From Methylobacter sp. (lineage in GTDB: Bacteria > Pseudomonadota > Gammaproteobacteria > Methylococcales > Methylomonadaceae): DNA of 64,000 nucleotides. Below, piece after piece: positions 10,197-20,087 of the stretch. The stretch lies in contig JAUXTH010000144.1 in the NCBI GenBank assembly GCA_030679035.1, positions 31,052 to 95,051 on the forward strand, in the 5' to 3' direction. Position 1 is the first letter of the stretch. Each line of letters opens with the position of its first letter. Under the pieces are notes generated by a model. The model was not told the origin of the DNA and searched no databases. It was given only the letters and a program-made list of their open reading frames with translations. A program made the position numbers and the translations under genes.

Positions 10197-10802
10197 TCAA
10201 TAGTTTTCAATTAGGCGGGCGTGTTTAAATTGGAATAAATGGGCATTAACATTATCGAATCCCTTAACCCGAATTGGCGCTGAATAAGCGGTCAATTGTT
10301 GCTGGATTGGGATGGGTTTAACCCCTTGAAAAAATTGTCCGGTTGAAGTTGCAAGTTTATGAGCTAATTCACCTGTAATTTCTTTAATATCAGGTCGCGT
10401 TGCTATTTTCGTTGCCCTCTGCCGGAGCTTCTCCCGATAAAGCCGGTTGTAATAAGGTGTTCTGGAATGGTAATTCGCTGCCCGTTGCCACAAGTCGCCG
10501 GGGTCATTGGTGATATGACCTGCGATCCGCCATGCGGCTAGATAGTAAGGGTAACAGCCTTCGGCTAGCACATGATTTTCGTTAATGCCGTATGACCGTA
10601 AATCTGCCAGGGAAACCGTGTTAATTTGCATGGCCCCATAATCGTATGTGCCATTGCGATTGCGAGTCTTTTGTCCGGGTTTGCCGCCCTCTTGCTCGGC
10701 TACTGCCAGCATAATTAAGGGAGGAATATGGTAGTGGTTCGCGGCTTGTATGGAACATTCAACCCGTTCGTGGTAATAGTGAGTTGGACTATCGGCTAAC
10801 AT
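10197..10802 (-). CDS. trbN: TrbN/VirB1-like lytic transglycosylase
   Basis: PPLIMLAVAEQEGGKPGQKTRNRNGTYDYGAMQINTVSLADL; start placed at internal M downstream of ORF start. Confidence 0.8.
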   Translation of the reverse strand: MLADSPTHYYHERVECSIQAANHYHIPPLIMLAVAEQEGGKPGQKTRNRNGTYDYGAMQINTVSLADLRSYGINENHVLAEGCYPYYLAAWRIAGHITNDPGDLWQRAANYHSRTPYYNRLYREKLRQRATKIATRPDIKEITGELAHKLATSTGQFFQGVKPIPIQQQLTAYSAPIRVKGFDNVNAHLFQFKHARLIENY

Positions 10803-10807
10803 TGTAT

Positions 10808-12262
10808 TTACCCCATCTTGGTTTTTTTGTCGCAAAAGGCTGCGACTTCTGCAGTAAAGTCAGGCGTTTCTTTATTCGCCGTTATCCCTGACCGTTGTTG
10901 GGCTAGAGTCCCCGGATTTGCAATAGCCGTTGCCAATCGTCCGCCCAGCGTATTTTGACGAATGTGTTGCTGGGTTTGAGCGATTTTATCCTTCGCTAGT
11001 TCGCCGATGCCTCTGGCCAAAGCCTTGCCCATCGATTCACCGCCGCTGTTTTGACTGGAATCCGCTACGGGCGATTTTGAGTTACTGGGTTGCTGTTCCG
11101 GTTGGTTTTCACTGCTGGTATTACCCATTCCTCCAATACTGCCGACCGCATCGCCCATAGCCGCCGCGAGTGAATGGCTTCCCGAATTATTGCTATTGGT
11201 TCCGGTAGTGCCTAACATAGATGGCAGGTTGGACGCTGATGAGTTATTTCCGTTTGAACTCTTCATCGCAGCTTGCAGCGCCATTGCTCCACCTGAAAGG
11301 GACTGTGCTGTTGAAATGGCCGATTGAGCAGCTTGATTGGCCACCGCTGCCGCAGTGACTGCACCGGCGAGTAATGCGCCTGTACCGGCTTGGCCGATTT
11401 GGCCGGTATTAATATGTCCCGTGACGATGGAAGAAACCATCACGGGTACTTTATTCGCCAAGCTGTAAAGGGCTATTGTGGCAAGCAGGATAACTCCCAT
11501 TTCTTTTAAAACTACTTCGGCTGACATGGTATTGATTAGATCACTCAAGAATGTTTGGCCAATGCCAACCACTAAAATCATGACCATCAGTTGGGTGCCG
11601 ATCATTAATACAGTCTTGTAATAAGCAATCGCTATATCGGAAGTCCATCTTGAGCCGCCGAACCCTAAAAAGAAGATCCCCGCATAGGCTAAAATCCAGC
11701 CTGCTATTGTAAGTAACATCATGTTGACGGCAATCAAGCCAAACAGCACCAGAATGACAACTGCTATTGCGATTGCAACAATGGCTTGCGCTATTGATCC
11801 GATGGAGAAATCTGTGGCGTCTACTATTTTTGTGAAAAACTCCAGTGCCATATTAATGATCGCGCCCGGTGTTACGACACTGGATACATGTGCGGCTTCC
11901 CCGGCTATGCCTTTAAGAGAATTAATAAATGCCAGCGCCATCTGTGGGCCGCTATCGAGCAACCATAAATAGAATCCCGTGAAGCCTAAAAACCGGATCA
12001 GTTCGACAAAGAAATCCGAAATATCCGCTTTTTTTAGTGCCAGGATTCCAAACGTCCAAACCATACTTATGAGTGTTAAGCCCCAAAATAATTGGTAGGC
12101 GTGTTTTTTAATGGTGCTTTCCCAGCCGGTTGCTGCCGTTTGATATTTGGCCATCACCTGGTTAAAAGCATCGGCATCGAGAGTGGCGGCAAAAACCTCA
12201 TTCGCCAACAGGAATGATGTCCCTAATGCTAACAAAGTGCTGATGCATCTTTTGCTTATCAT
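10808..12262 (-). CDS. trbL: TrbL/VirB6-like inner-membrane T4SS protein
   Basis: Multi-TM N-terminal half, Ala/Ser/Gln-rich C-terminus, position in trb order. Confidence 0.85.
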   Translation of the reverse strand: MISKRCISTLLALGTSFLLANEVFAATLDADAFNQVMAKYQTAATGWESTIKKHAYQLFWGLTLISMVWTFGILALKKADISDFFVELIRFLGFTGFYLWLLDSGPQMALAFINSLKGIAGEAAHVSSVVTPGAIINMALEFFTKIVDATDFSIGSIAQAIVAIAIAVVILVLFGLIAVNMMLLTIAGWILAYAGIFFLGFGGSRWTSDIAIAYYKTVLMIGTQLMVMILVVGIGQTFLSDLINTMSAEVVLKEMGVILLATIALYSLANKVPVMVSSIVTGHINTGQIGQAGTGALLAGAVTAAAVANQAAQSAISTAQSLSGGAMALQAAMKSSNGNNSSASNLPSMLGTTGTNSNNSGSHSLAAAMGDAVGSIGGMGNTSSENQPEQQPSNSKSPVADSSQNSGGESMGKALARGIGELAKDKIAQTQQHIRQNTLGGRLATAIANPGTLAQQRSGITANKETPDFTAEVAAFCDKKTKMG

Positions 12263-12272
12263 GACATCTCAC

Positions 12273-12479
12273 CTAAAAACCGATTTCTTTTGCAGGCTTA
12301 TATGTGCCGCTTTTAAATTTATCCATCTTGGTGTTTTGTTCCGGTACGACTTGGCTTTGCAAATGATTTTGCTCACGCATTTTGTAAGTTATAACTACCG
12401 AAATGGCTAAAATACAAACCAGCAGTAAAACAATGCTTACCATTCGATGCTGTTGTAAAAATAGGATGATAGTTTTCAT
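12273..12479 (-). CDS. trbK: Small single-TM protein in trbK position
   Basis: 68 aa, N-terminal TM, located between trbJ and trbL. Confidence 0.55.
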   Translation of the reverse strand: MKTIILFLQQHRMVSIVLLLVCILAISVVITYKMREQNHLQSQVVPEQNTKMDKFKSGTYKPAKEIGF

Positions 12480-12483
12480 AGTA

Positions 12484-13263
12484 TTAATACCCCGTTTCTT
12501 TTGCAGGTGAGTAGATACCGCTTTTGAACTTTTCCTCTAAAGCGATCGCTCGGGCTTCCTTGTCGTTTTGCACTTCCATTTGCGTGGCCAGAGCATTTTG
12601 TTGCGCCACCAGCAGTTCCCTGATTTGAAGCAATTGGTTGGTTTGCTCGCTGGCGAGTTCGTTGGCGGCTTGCAGGACTTGCATTCGCCCTGTCGAAGAT
12701 TGGGCATCCCGTTGTAAGGCTCGCAAATGCTCAGAGTCTTTTTGTAGCGTTTGCTGTTGCAGGTCGACACCTCTTAGTAAGGCATCGTTCGCCTTCTTTC
12801 GCGCTTCCGAGCTTAACCGGTCACTTTCGGCTATTTTTGCGCGGTCTGCAGCCGTGCAGGTGTCTGTGCCAACGCAGGGCAAATTCCGGTAATAGTCGAT
12901 AGCTTGGAATTTTCCGAGGAAGCTATCAAAACTGCCCAGCTGGTTTTTATATTGGTCAATGGTATTGGTCGCGCTTAGTAATTGCGCTAAGGTGCCTTGG
13001 GCATCATCCCAATTGAAATGTGTTAGCTGTTGGGTATTTTGTCGCATATCGTCAAGCTGTTGCTTTGCCACCATCAACTCTTTCAGTTGGGCGGTGTATT
13101 GTTCGACCTGTTTAAGTTCTTGTGTTACCTCGGAAACAGCACTGGTAATGTTTTGGATAAAGTTGGTCGGGTCATAGACAATGTCGCCCACGCCAAAAAT
13201 AGCGTGTGCCGGTGTTGTTATGGTTAAAATGCTCAATGTCATTAATAGGCGAAAGTGTTTCAT
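12484..13263 (-). CDS. trbJ: TrbJ/VirB5-like protein
   Basis: Signal peptide MKHFRLLMTLSILTITTPAHA then FGVGDIVYDPTNFIQNI; start moved to internal M. Confidence 0.85.
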   Translation of the reverse strand: MKHFRLLMTLSILTITTPAHAIFGVGDIVYDPTNFIQNITSAVSEVTQELKQVEQYTAQLKELMVAKQQLDDMRQNTQQLTHFNWDDAQGTLAQLLSATNTIDQYKNQLGSFDSFLGKFQAIDYYRNLPCVGTDTCTAADRAKIAESDRLSSEARKKANDALLRGVDLQQQTLQKDSEHLRALQRDAQSSTGRMQVLQAANELASEQTNQLLQIRELLVAQQNALATQMEVQNDKEARAIALEEKFKSGIYSPAKETGY

Positions 13264-13267
13264 CGGT

Positions 13268-14635
13268 TCACTCCTGTATTGAATAATCGAAAGCCTTGTA
13301 GGGCTTAGTGAAAGTGAGGTCTTTAGTGACCACCACGTTAAACCGAAACCCGGGGCGAATTTCCAGGGTTGGGGCAATATTCAGGTTTTTAGCGATCATT
13401 TGCGCGGTGACTTGCCCGAGTTGCTGGCCTAAGGCTTGATTCAACGTTCCGGCTGTGGTCTGTTGGCCGTAATATCCCGTATTATTGCCGCCAGAATTAT
13501 TGTCGTTAAGCTGCGAGAGCGAGGTTGCGGCGACTACGGCAGACATCAGTAACGCTGAGCCGAACAGGCGTACCGAGTGATGATTGGTTAGGTCAGAAAA
13601 GCCGGAATAACCCGCGCTGTCGGCCCCCGGCATCGCCCCGATGTCCAGGGCTTTGCCGTCCGGGAAGACAATACGTTGCCAGGCGACCAATATCCGTTCC
13701 TGTCCATAGCCTATATCGCTGAAATAGCTGCCGACCAGTCGGGAGCCTTGGGGAATCAGCAAATGACGGCCTGTGGCGGTGTCGTACACATTTTGACCGA
13801 CTTGCGCCACGATTTGACCGGGACTATCCGAGTTTATGCCGCCTATTAACGTTCCAGGAATCACAAAACCTGCGCGTAATTGATACAGGGTTTCAGGTTG
13901 TTCCAATTGTGAGGATGACTTCCAGCGATTATTGCCGTCTTGGTTATCGAACGCTTGGTACCCCGTAAAGGTACTTCTACCGTTTTGTCCTTGTTGGCTT
14001 GGGATAATCCCGGCGGCTTTCAACTCATCGATGGTTTGTTTATAGTGCTCGATAGGGTTTTTCGATGAGGAACTGCTATCGGCTATGTTCGCCTCCAACG
14101 CGTGCAATTGTCTAGCCAGGCTCTGTTGTTGATTATTGTTTTGGCTAACATCCAAGGGTACAGGGGGCTTGGCAGTAATGGCTGCTTTGAACAGTTCCAG
14201 TTTGGCGGTGCGAAGTTCTTGCAACTCGGCCTCTAGCGCGGCTTGTTTTTCATCTCTACCCCCACCAGTTTCGCTGGCAGTTGCTGGCAAAGGCGGCGTG
14301 CCTGAATTTTCGGCAGCGGGTGGCGGTGGCAGGCGCTCGGGTATTGTCATTGCAGGCGTTGCAGCCTGGATAAAGCCGGTTCGATTCTTTCCCACGATTT
14401 GACTGGCCTGCTCGGTAGATTCGGTAGGGCGTTCCTGTTGCTCCTTTTCTTGCGTGATCCGGTTTTGGCTGCGATGCACTATCACTCCCATCATGGTCAG
14501 TACAAAGACCACAGAAACCGTGATCACAATGTACAGCGGCATATTATTCACCCGGCGAACACCGGTGCCTACTTCAAGGTCATCGTTTAGGTCGAAATCA
14601 TCTGGCATCGTGTTATTCATTTGCGATACGACCAA
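13268..14635 (-). CDS. trbI: TrbI/VirB10-like protein
   Basis: LRAGFVIPGTLIGGINSDSPGQIVAQVGQNVYDTATGRHLLIPQGSRLVGSYFSDIGYGQERILVAWQRIVFPDG. Confidence 0.95.
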   Translation of the reverse strand: MVVSQMNNTMPDDFDLNDDLEVGTGVRRVNNMPLYIVITVSVVFVLTMMGVIVHRSQNRITQEKEQQERPTESTEQASQIVGKNRTGFIQAATPAMTIPERLPPPPAAENSGTPPLPATASETGGGRDEKQAALEAELQELRTAKLELFKAAITAKPPVPLDVSQNNNQQQSLARQLHALEANIADSSSSSKNPIEHYKQTIDELKAAGIIPSQQGQNGRSTFTGYQAFDNQDGNNRWKSSSQLEQPETLYQLRAGFVIPGTLIGGINSDSPGQIVAQVGQNVYDTATGRHLLIPQGSRLVGSYFSDIGYGQERILVAWQRIVFPDGKALDIGAMPGADSAGYSGFSDLTNHHSVRLFGSALLMSAVVAATSLSQLNDNNSGGNNTGYYGQQTTAGTLNQALGQQLGQVTAQMIAKNLNIAPTLEIRPGFRFNVVVTKDLTFTKPYKAFDYSIQE

Positions 14636-15057
14636 TAGTTTGGTTTCGTTAAGTTGTTGGCATCGTACAGTCGACTTAACTGAGCTTCGTCAACGCTGAG
14701 GGTCAAGCGATAATAGTTATAAAACGCCACATTAGTTAAGGCATCCAGCACATACGTTAACTGTTTAGCTTCTGTTTTTTCCGGTGCCGCCTCCGTGCTT
14801 TCATGGAGGGCATAGCCGCTATTTCTGAGCTGGCGCTTTACTGCATTATTAAATAAAGTGTTATCGTTGGCTTTAAGCACAAAATGCGTTTTAGCGGGCG
14901 TGTATAAAGTGGCTAGTTGTTTGGCTGCATCAGTGGCTATCTCGGTATAAGCCGTTTCTGGCAAGCCAGGCACCGTCGTTTGGTTGGCGCAGCCAGCACT
15001 GAACAGGGCTAAAATTCCCACTACTATTCCCGTTGCTGTTTGAATATTCGGCTTCAT
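14617..15057 (-). CDS. trbH: TrbH-like lipoprotein
   Basis: Lipobox-like LFSAGCANQT; position between trbG and trbI. Confidence 0.7.
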   Translation of the reverse strand: MKPNIQTATGIVVGILALFSAGCANQTTVPGLPETAYTEIATDAAKQLATLYTPAKTHFVLKANDNTLFNNAVKRQLRNSGYALHESTEAAPEKTEAKQLTYVLDALTNVAFYNYYRLTLSVDEAQLSRLYDANNLTKPNYWSYRK

Positions 15058-15992
15058 GGTGTTTGCTCGCGTTCAATGGTGATTTTATCCTGGTCACTGC
15101 CAACACCTGCCACCAGGACAACCTTGTCGGGCAGGCCATCGACGATATACCGGTTCGACTGCACCCGGTAATTAACCAGGACTTGCTCATCGTCGGCAAA
15201 TAGGCCGGTTTTCTCACGGATCGCCAATAAGGTCGGCGCTTCGGTTTGCGATAGCGATTCCGGCATTTGAATCACCGTTTTTACGCCATCGTTGAAGACC
15301 CTTACCGGTTTCCAGGGCGCATTACCGCTCACGGTGTAGCCAAAATTAAGCTTGCCCAGATACTCGCCGGTTTCAGGGAGGGTTTGCTGATCCCGCTGGG
15401 TTTGGGTATGTGTTTGCAGGTGTTTCCACTTATTCAGGGCCTCCTCCGGGTACACGAACGAGACTTGCGCCATATACTCGTTCCGGTGCGACCGTAACCG
15501 GATGTTGTAGGTTCTACGATCCGTGGTGACGACCATGTTGGTATTCAGGTTAATGGCCAGCGGTTTAACGATAATATGCTGTATCGCGTTGTCGCCGCGT
15601 CCCGTTACTGCAGGTTCCAGCAGCCACCGTGCAGTATCGCCCATATTCACCCCCGAGATTTGCTCGCCGGGTTGCAAGGCAATATCGCAAACCTGAAGCA
15701 CCGCGCAGACTATCCGGGGTTGGGTCGCGCCGAACACAAACTGGATAAAGCCATTAGGCCCAGTCGTCGGCACCACGCTTTGGTTGGCTGAGGGTGACCG
15801 CCATTGATTGCCAATCGCCAGGGCTTGTTTTTCCAGGGGCGATAGCGCCGGGTTTTGTTCTCCCAGATACACATCGGGAAGCTTGCCATAATCGGTGACG
15901 GTCTGTGGCGGCAAGGGCGGCAGTCCAGGATCTTTTGCCATGGCAATTATGGATTTCAGCATCAGGACTGTTAGCAGGGTTAACTTAACCAT
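15054..15992 (-). CDS. trbG: TrbG/VirB9-like protein
   Basis: PGEQISGVNMGDTARWLLEPAVTG...HIIVKPLAINLNTNMVVTTDRRTYNIRLRS. Confidence 0.93.
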   Translation of the reverse strand: MVKLTLLTVLMLKSIIAMAKDPGLPPLPPQTVTDYGKLPDVYLGEQNPALSPLEKQALAIGNQWRSPSANQSVVPTTGPNGFIQFVFGATQPRIVCAVLQVCDIALQPGEQISGVNMGDTARWLLEPAVTGRGDNAIQHIIVKPLAINLNTNMVVTTDRRTYNIRLRSHRNEYMAQVSFVYPEEALNKWKHLQTHTQTQRDQQTLPETGEYLGKLNFGYTVSGNAPWKPVRVFNDGVKTVIQMPESLSQTEAPTLLAIREKTGLFADDEQVLVNYRVQSNRYIVDGLPDKVVLVAGVGSDQDKITIEREQTP

Positions 15993-16729
15993 TAGGGTTG
16001 CCCTCCCAATTGTTTACTCCAGGAAACATCTTTAACATAAATCCCTAAAGGGTTTTTAAACAGCTGTTCCTCAGTCGTTTCATGGGTTGGCGATACCAGG
16101 TAAACGGTCACGAGCGCCCGCCATTTTTCCGGGGGCTTGACTTCAAATCCCTGTCGGTCGCGGGTGGTTTCCGTCCAATCGAGTTGCCAGGTTTCATCGC
16201 TCAGGGGGAGCGCCGAATCAATTTGTACCGATACCGTTTCCTTTTGCGCCCGAACAAAAGGCCTGGCTTGCTCGCTGCTGTTATACCAATGGTTCATTTT
16301 TTCCATCGCCGGATCACTCTGCGTAATCGAGGCATACACCCGATAGACGGCATCGGCCTGAACTTGCGAATCCGGTGTCACTATCCTGGCATCGCTGATG
16401 AAGGAGGCCAGTCGCGCCCGGACGACTAATTGTTTGTTGGCATTGTTAAGGCCCTCGGCAGGGCCGATGGCCAAGGCTTGGCCTAATTTATCGACCTGAA
16501 TAATATGCGGGACAAACTTGGTTTGGCTGCCGATGTAAGTCATTCCGCCAACGCCTGCCAAACCGACTAATAAAGCCAATAAGGCAAGCAGGATAAGGGT
16601 CTGTCGTTCCACGGCCAGCGCCTTAACATTATCGTTCCATGACCGCCGTGCATTGAAATAGGGATTGTCGGTCAGTTTATCCTTAGGTTGGTTAGCCGAT
16701 TTTGACGATTTATTTACAAAGTAGTTCAT
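15992..16729 (-). CDS. trbF: TrbF/VirB8-like protein
   Basis: NPYFNARRSWNDNVKALAVERQ...ENPLGIYVKDVSWSKQL-type C-terminus. Confidence 0.92.
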   Translation of the reverse strand: MNYFVNKSSKSANQPKDKLTDNPYFNARRSWNDNVKALAVERQTLILLALLALLVGLAGVGGMTYIGSQTKFVPHIIQVDKLGQALAIGPAEGLNNANKQLVVRARLASFISDARIVTPDSQVQADAVYRVYASITQSDPAMEKMNHWYNSSEQARPFVRAQKETVSVQIDSALPLSDETWQLDWTETTRDRQGFEVKPPEKWRALVTVYLVSPTHETTEEQLFKNPLGIYVKDVSWSKQLGGQP

Positions 16730-16749
16730 GGGGCAAACTCCTTCACGAG

Positions 16750-16811
16750 TAACTGATTAACTGATTAACTGATTAAGTGATTAAGTGATTAACTGATTAA
16801 CTGATTAAGTG
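16750..16811. repeat. 8-bp tandem repeat (TAACTGAT/TAAGTGAT), ~7.75 copies
   Basis: taactgat x3, taagtgat x2, taactgat x2, taagtg, read directly. Confidence 0.97.
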
Positions 16812-19350
16812 CTGTCGATTGTTTTCGTTCCAGCCATTCAGCTATCCATTGTTTGCCATGCTTGGCTTCCAGTTGCTTAATGGCGGCCACCGACTCCTTA
16901 TCGGATGAGCCCACAAACGCCAGGGCGAAGGAGCCAAGAGCCAAGTCGTAGAGACGGCGGCCGGTTTCGGAAACAGTGTAGTATTGCCGTTTGGGGACGG
17001 CAGTCGCCAGAATTTCGATTTGGCGATTGTTTAAGCCCATGCGCCGATACAAGGCGCTGGTGTCCTCGTCCCTGGCATAAAGATTAGGCAAGAAAATCTT
17101 GGTGGCTGTCGCTTCCATAATGGCATCGAGAATGCCGGAGTTGGACGCATCGGTCAGGCTTTGTGTCGCCATCAATACCAGGCAGTTGGCTTTGCGCATA
17201 ACTTTGAGCCATTCCTGAATCTTGTTCCGAAATACCGGGTGACCTAACATGATCCAGGCTTCATCCAGAATAATGACGGCTGGCTGTCCGGTTAAGCTTT
17301 TCTCGATCCGACGAAATAAGTACAGCAGTACCGGCAACGCATAACGGTCGCCCAAACTCAGCAAGGTTTCGATTTCAAAAACGGTCAGATCGGATAGTTC
17401 CAAACCATCGGTTTCTGCATCCAGCAGTATGCCCATGCTGCCGTCTATCGTATATTGCGACAGGGTGGCACGGATTTGCTCGTCCTGAATGGTGACGGTA
17501 AATTCGGATAAGGTTTTAGAACCGCTTTGGTGCATGTTCAGAATGGCCAGGGCAATTTCATTGCGCTGGCTGGGCGTAGTATTGAGTCCGTTTAAGGCCA
17601 GCAGGTTGTCTATCCATTCCATCGCCCAAGCCCGGTCTCTTTTGCTGTCAAGAAATTGCAACGGACAGAAGGCTAAGGTTTCATGATCGGCGGCAATATC
17701 AAAATGCTTGCCGCTACTGCCGTGAGAGACCGCTCGAATGGCCGCTGTAAGAGGATAGAGGGATAGGCCCTTATCAAACGCAAATATCGTCATGCCTGGA
17801 TAGCGGCGCAGTTGTGCCACCAACAAGGCCAAATGGGTTGATTTACCGGAACCCGTCGGACCAAATAGGATGGTATGGCCGACATCCCGGACATGGAGAT
17901 TCAACCGGAACGGAGTGGAACCCTGGGTGACGCAGGACATCAACGGCGGAGAATCGGGCGGATACAGCGGGCAAGGGCAATGATTAAGGCCGGTCCAGAT
18001 GGAACTGCTCGGCATCAGGTCGGCCAGGTTCAACGAGTTGACGATGGGACGGCGCACATTTTCAACGCCATGACCCGGCAGGCTGCCGAAGAAGGCATCC
18101 ATCGCGTTAATCGTTTCAATGCGGGCGGAAAAGCCCAATTTATTGATCAGCTTTTCGGTCATGCGTTGATCTTTGAACAGTTGCTTGCGATCCTCGTTCA
18201 TCAACACAACCACGCTGGTATAGTAACCTTGACCCACCAGGCCGCTGTTAGTTTCGCCAATGGCGGCTTCGGCGTCGGCCACCATGGCTGCCGCATCCTG
18301 GTCGATATGGCCGGAGTTGAGGTTAAATACTTGATCAAAAAAACCGCGCACTTTTTGCCGCCATTTCTTGCGGTACTTTTCCAGATGCGCGACCGCTTCA
18401 TGGGCGTCCATGAAAATAAACCGGCTCGACCAGCGGTATTCCGAATTAATTTCCGTGAGCGCGTTCAACATGCCGGGTGTGGACTCAAAGGGGAAGCCGT
18501 CAATCGCCACAACCCCGATAAAGTGCTTGCCGATTTTGGGAGTCACGCCCATCCAGCATTCTTTGCCTCCGATTAGTTTATCCAGATAAATCGGGTTTTT
18601 CGGCAACTGAATGGGGTGGCTGAGTCCGGTCACGCAATAGTGCAGCCAACGTAAAAAATCATGTTCGATATGGATGCTGCCATTCTCTTGAGTTTCGTGT
18701 CGTCCTTTGAGTCGATTCAACGAAAAAGCCAGCGATAACCTTGATTCCAAGCTTTCGCAATCGTGCCTGAACGACTTGATCAAGTCCTGAGTGATGGCTG
18801 ATTTGCCGCTTTTTTTAGTATCGTCGTCAAACATCAGTTCGACGAACTTTTGCTGCGCCAGCAACGGTGGAAAATAAGTCGCCGTCAGCACAAAATAACC
18901 CTCATACAGCGTGCCAATGCTTTCGAACAGGCGGCGGCGTTCTTCATCAATGGCTTCGGTGATCGGGTCTGGGAAATGCGAGGCCGCTTTGTCCGAATAG
19001 TTGGTCGCTACACGTCGAACGGCATCAATATGTAACACCCAGCCGTTGCCGAGTTTGGCTAACGCGGTATTGATCCGGAGCCGCGCCGCTTCTTTTTGCT
19101 GGTCGGTGCTGCCGCCCGCGTCGGCGCATTGAAAAATCCAGGCCATCATGAAGGAACCGTTTTTACAAACTATCACATCGTCAGCAACCAAGGCTGAGTA
19201 GATCAGTAAATCGGCAACACCGGCTGTTTTGCCGCGATGCTTTTTTAGACCGACTTGACTGTTCATGTCATGCACTTGCTTGGTCAGGGTTGCCAGGAAA
19301 ATAAATCCCAAGACGGCAATGCTGATAATAAGCGGAATCATCTGTAGCAC
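16789..19350 (-). CDS. trbE: TrbE/VirB4-like T4SS ATPase
   Basis: GHTILFGPTGSGKSTHLALL Walker A; PAVIILDEAWIMLGHPVF Walker B. Confidence 0.96.
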   Translation of the reverse strand: MLQMIPLIISIAVLGFIFLATLTKQVHDMNSQVGLKKHRGKTAGVADLLIYSALVADDVIVCKNGSFMMAWIFQCADAGGSTDQQKEAARLRINTALAKLGNGWVLHIDAVRRVATNYSDKAASHFPDPITEAIDEERRRLFESIGTLYEGYFVLTATYFPPLLAQQKFVELMFDDDTKKSGKSAITQDLIKSFRHDCESLESRLSLAFSLNRLKGRHETQENGSIHIEHDFLRWLHYCVTGLSHPIQLPKNPIYLDKLIGGKECWMGVTPKIGKHFIGVVAIDGFPFESTPGMLNALTEINSEYRWSSRFIFMDAHEAVAHLEKYRKKWRQKVRGFFDQVFNLNSGHIDQDAAAMVADAEAAIGETNSGLVGQGYYTSVVVLMNEDRKQLFKDQRMTEKLINKLGFSARIETINAMDAFFGSLPGHGVENVRRPIVNSLNLADLMPSSSIWTGLNHCPCPLYPPDSPPLMSCVTQGSTPFRLNLHVRDVGHTILFGPTGSGKSTHLALLVAQLRRYPGMTIFAFDKGLSLYPLTAAIRAVSHGSSGKHFDIAADHETLAFCPLQFLDSKRDRAWAMEWIDNLLALNGLNTTPSQRNEIALAILNMHQSGSKTLSEFTVTIQDEQIRATLSQYTIDGSMGILLDAETDGLELSDLTVFEIETLLSLGDRYALPVLLYLFRRIEKSLTGQPAVIILDEAWIMLGHPVFRNKIQEWLKVMRKANCLVLMATQSLTDASNSGILDAIMEATATKIFLPNLYARDEDTSALYRRMGLNNRQIEILATAVPKRQYYTVSETGRRLYDLALGSFALAFVGSSDKESVAAIKQLEAKHGKQWIAEWLERKQSTALNQLIS

Positions 19351-19649
19351 CTTTCTTGGCTATCGGTGTTATTCCTGAAGGGTGTGCTATGGGATGGATA
19401 AAACCGTTTATAGCTGCGGTGTCGTAGATAAACCCAGCGTATTTTAGGATCGGCCTTGGCCATAATCCGGAGCGCAAAGATCGACCCAAACCAGATAAAG
19501 GTTCCCACAAAAAATGCCGTCCATTCTTGGGAGGTAATAATCAACGCAAAGGCGCATAAGCCCGAGAGCATTACCAATTCTCTGTCGCCACCCAGGAGCA
19601 GGTTGTCGCGGTTGCCACTTTTACGGATTGGAATTGGATTTAAAGCCAT
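19338..19649 (-). CDS. trbD: TrbD/VirB3-like protein
   Basis: ~100 aa, [28 protein letters not shown]; between trbC and trbE. Confidence 0.85.
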   Translation of the reverse strand: MALNPIPIRKSGNRDNLLLGGDRELVMLSGLCAFALIITSQEWTAFFVGTFIWFGSIFALRIMAKADPKIRWVYLRHRSYKRFYPSHSTPFRNNTDSQERCYR

Positions 19650-20065
19650 GTGTTGTTGCCTCCTGAAGCAACGCAAATATAAGCTGTAGATTGAAGTAAT
19701 AACGCATTTGGATCATTTAGATTGGGTGGCGGCGTAATTTCCGCACCCGCTTGCAGGGTTCGTAACGTATTGTCTGCCGCAACAATCAACGCTGTCACCA
19801 GAACGATAAAAATCAAGGTCCGGAAAAAGCCATTCAAATCACCGCCAAAAATTAACATGCCGCCGGAGACGATAATGCCAATTAACGATAAACTGTAGGC
19901 GACCGGACCTGAAGTCGAGGCCCTTAAGTTATCCAGCCAGGCGACATAGGGCATCGGTTTAGCGCCACCGGCGGTGCTTGCGAAAGCTTCCGGTAAACAC
20001 AAGGCGGACAGTGCCAGTAAGGCTAACAGGATAACAATTTTAATTTTCGTAGAGGAAAGTAGCAT
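19640..20065 (-). CDS. trbC: TrbC/VirB2-like pilin
   Basis: Signal peptide plus two TM pilin with [38 protein letters not shown]; start moved to internal M. Confidence 0.9.
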   Translation of the reverse strand: MLLSSTKIKIVILLALLALSALCLPEAFASTAGGAKPMPYVAWLDNLRASTSGPVAYSLSLIGIIVSGGMLIFGGDLNGFFRTLIFIVLVTALIVAADNTLRTLQAGAEITPPPNLNDPNALLLQSTAYICVASGGNNTWL

Positions 20066-20087
20066 GATTTTAGACCTCCTTAAGGGG

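Noticed and set aside
17875-18576. 233-aa plus-strand ORF opposite trbE
   Set aside because: Lies wholly within the highly recognisable TrbE/VirB4 ATPase; no family resemblance or RBS.
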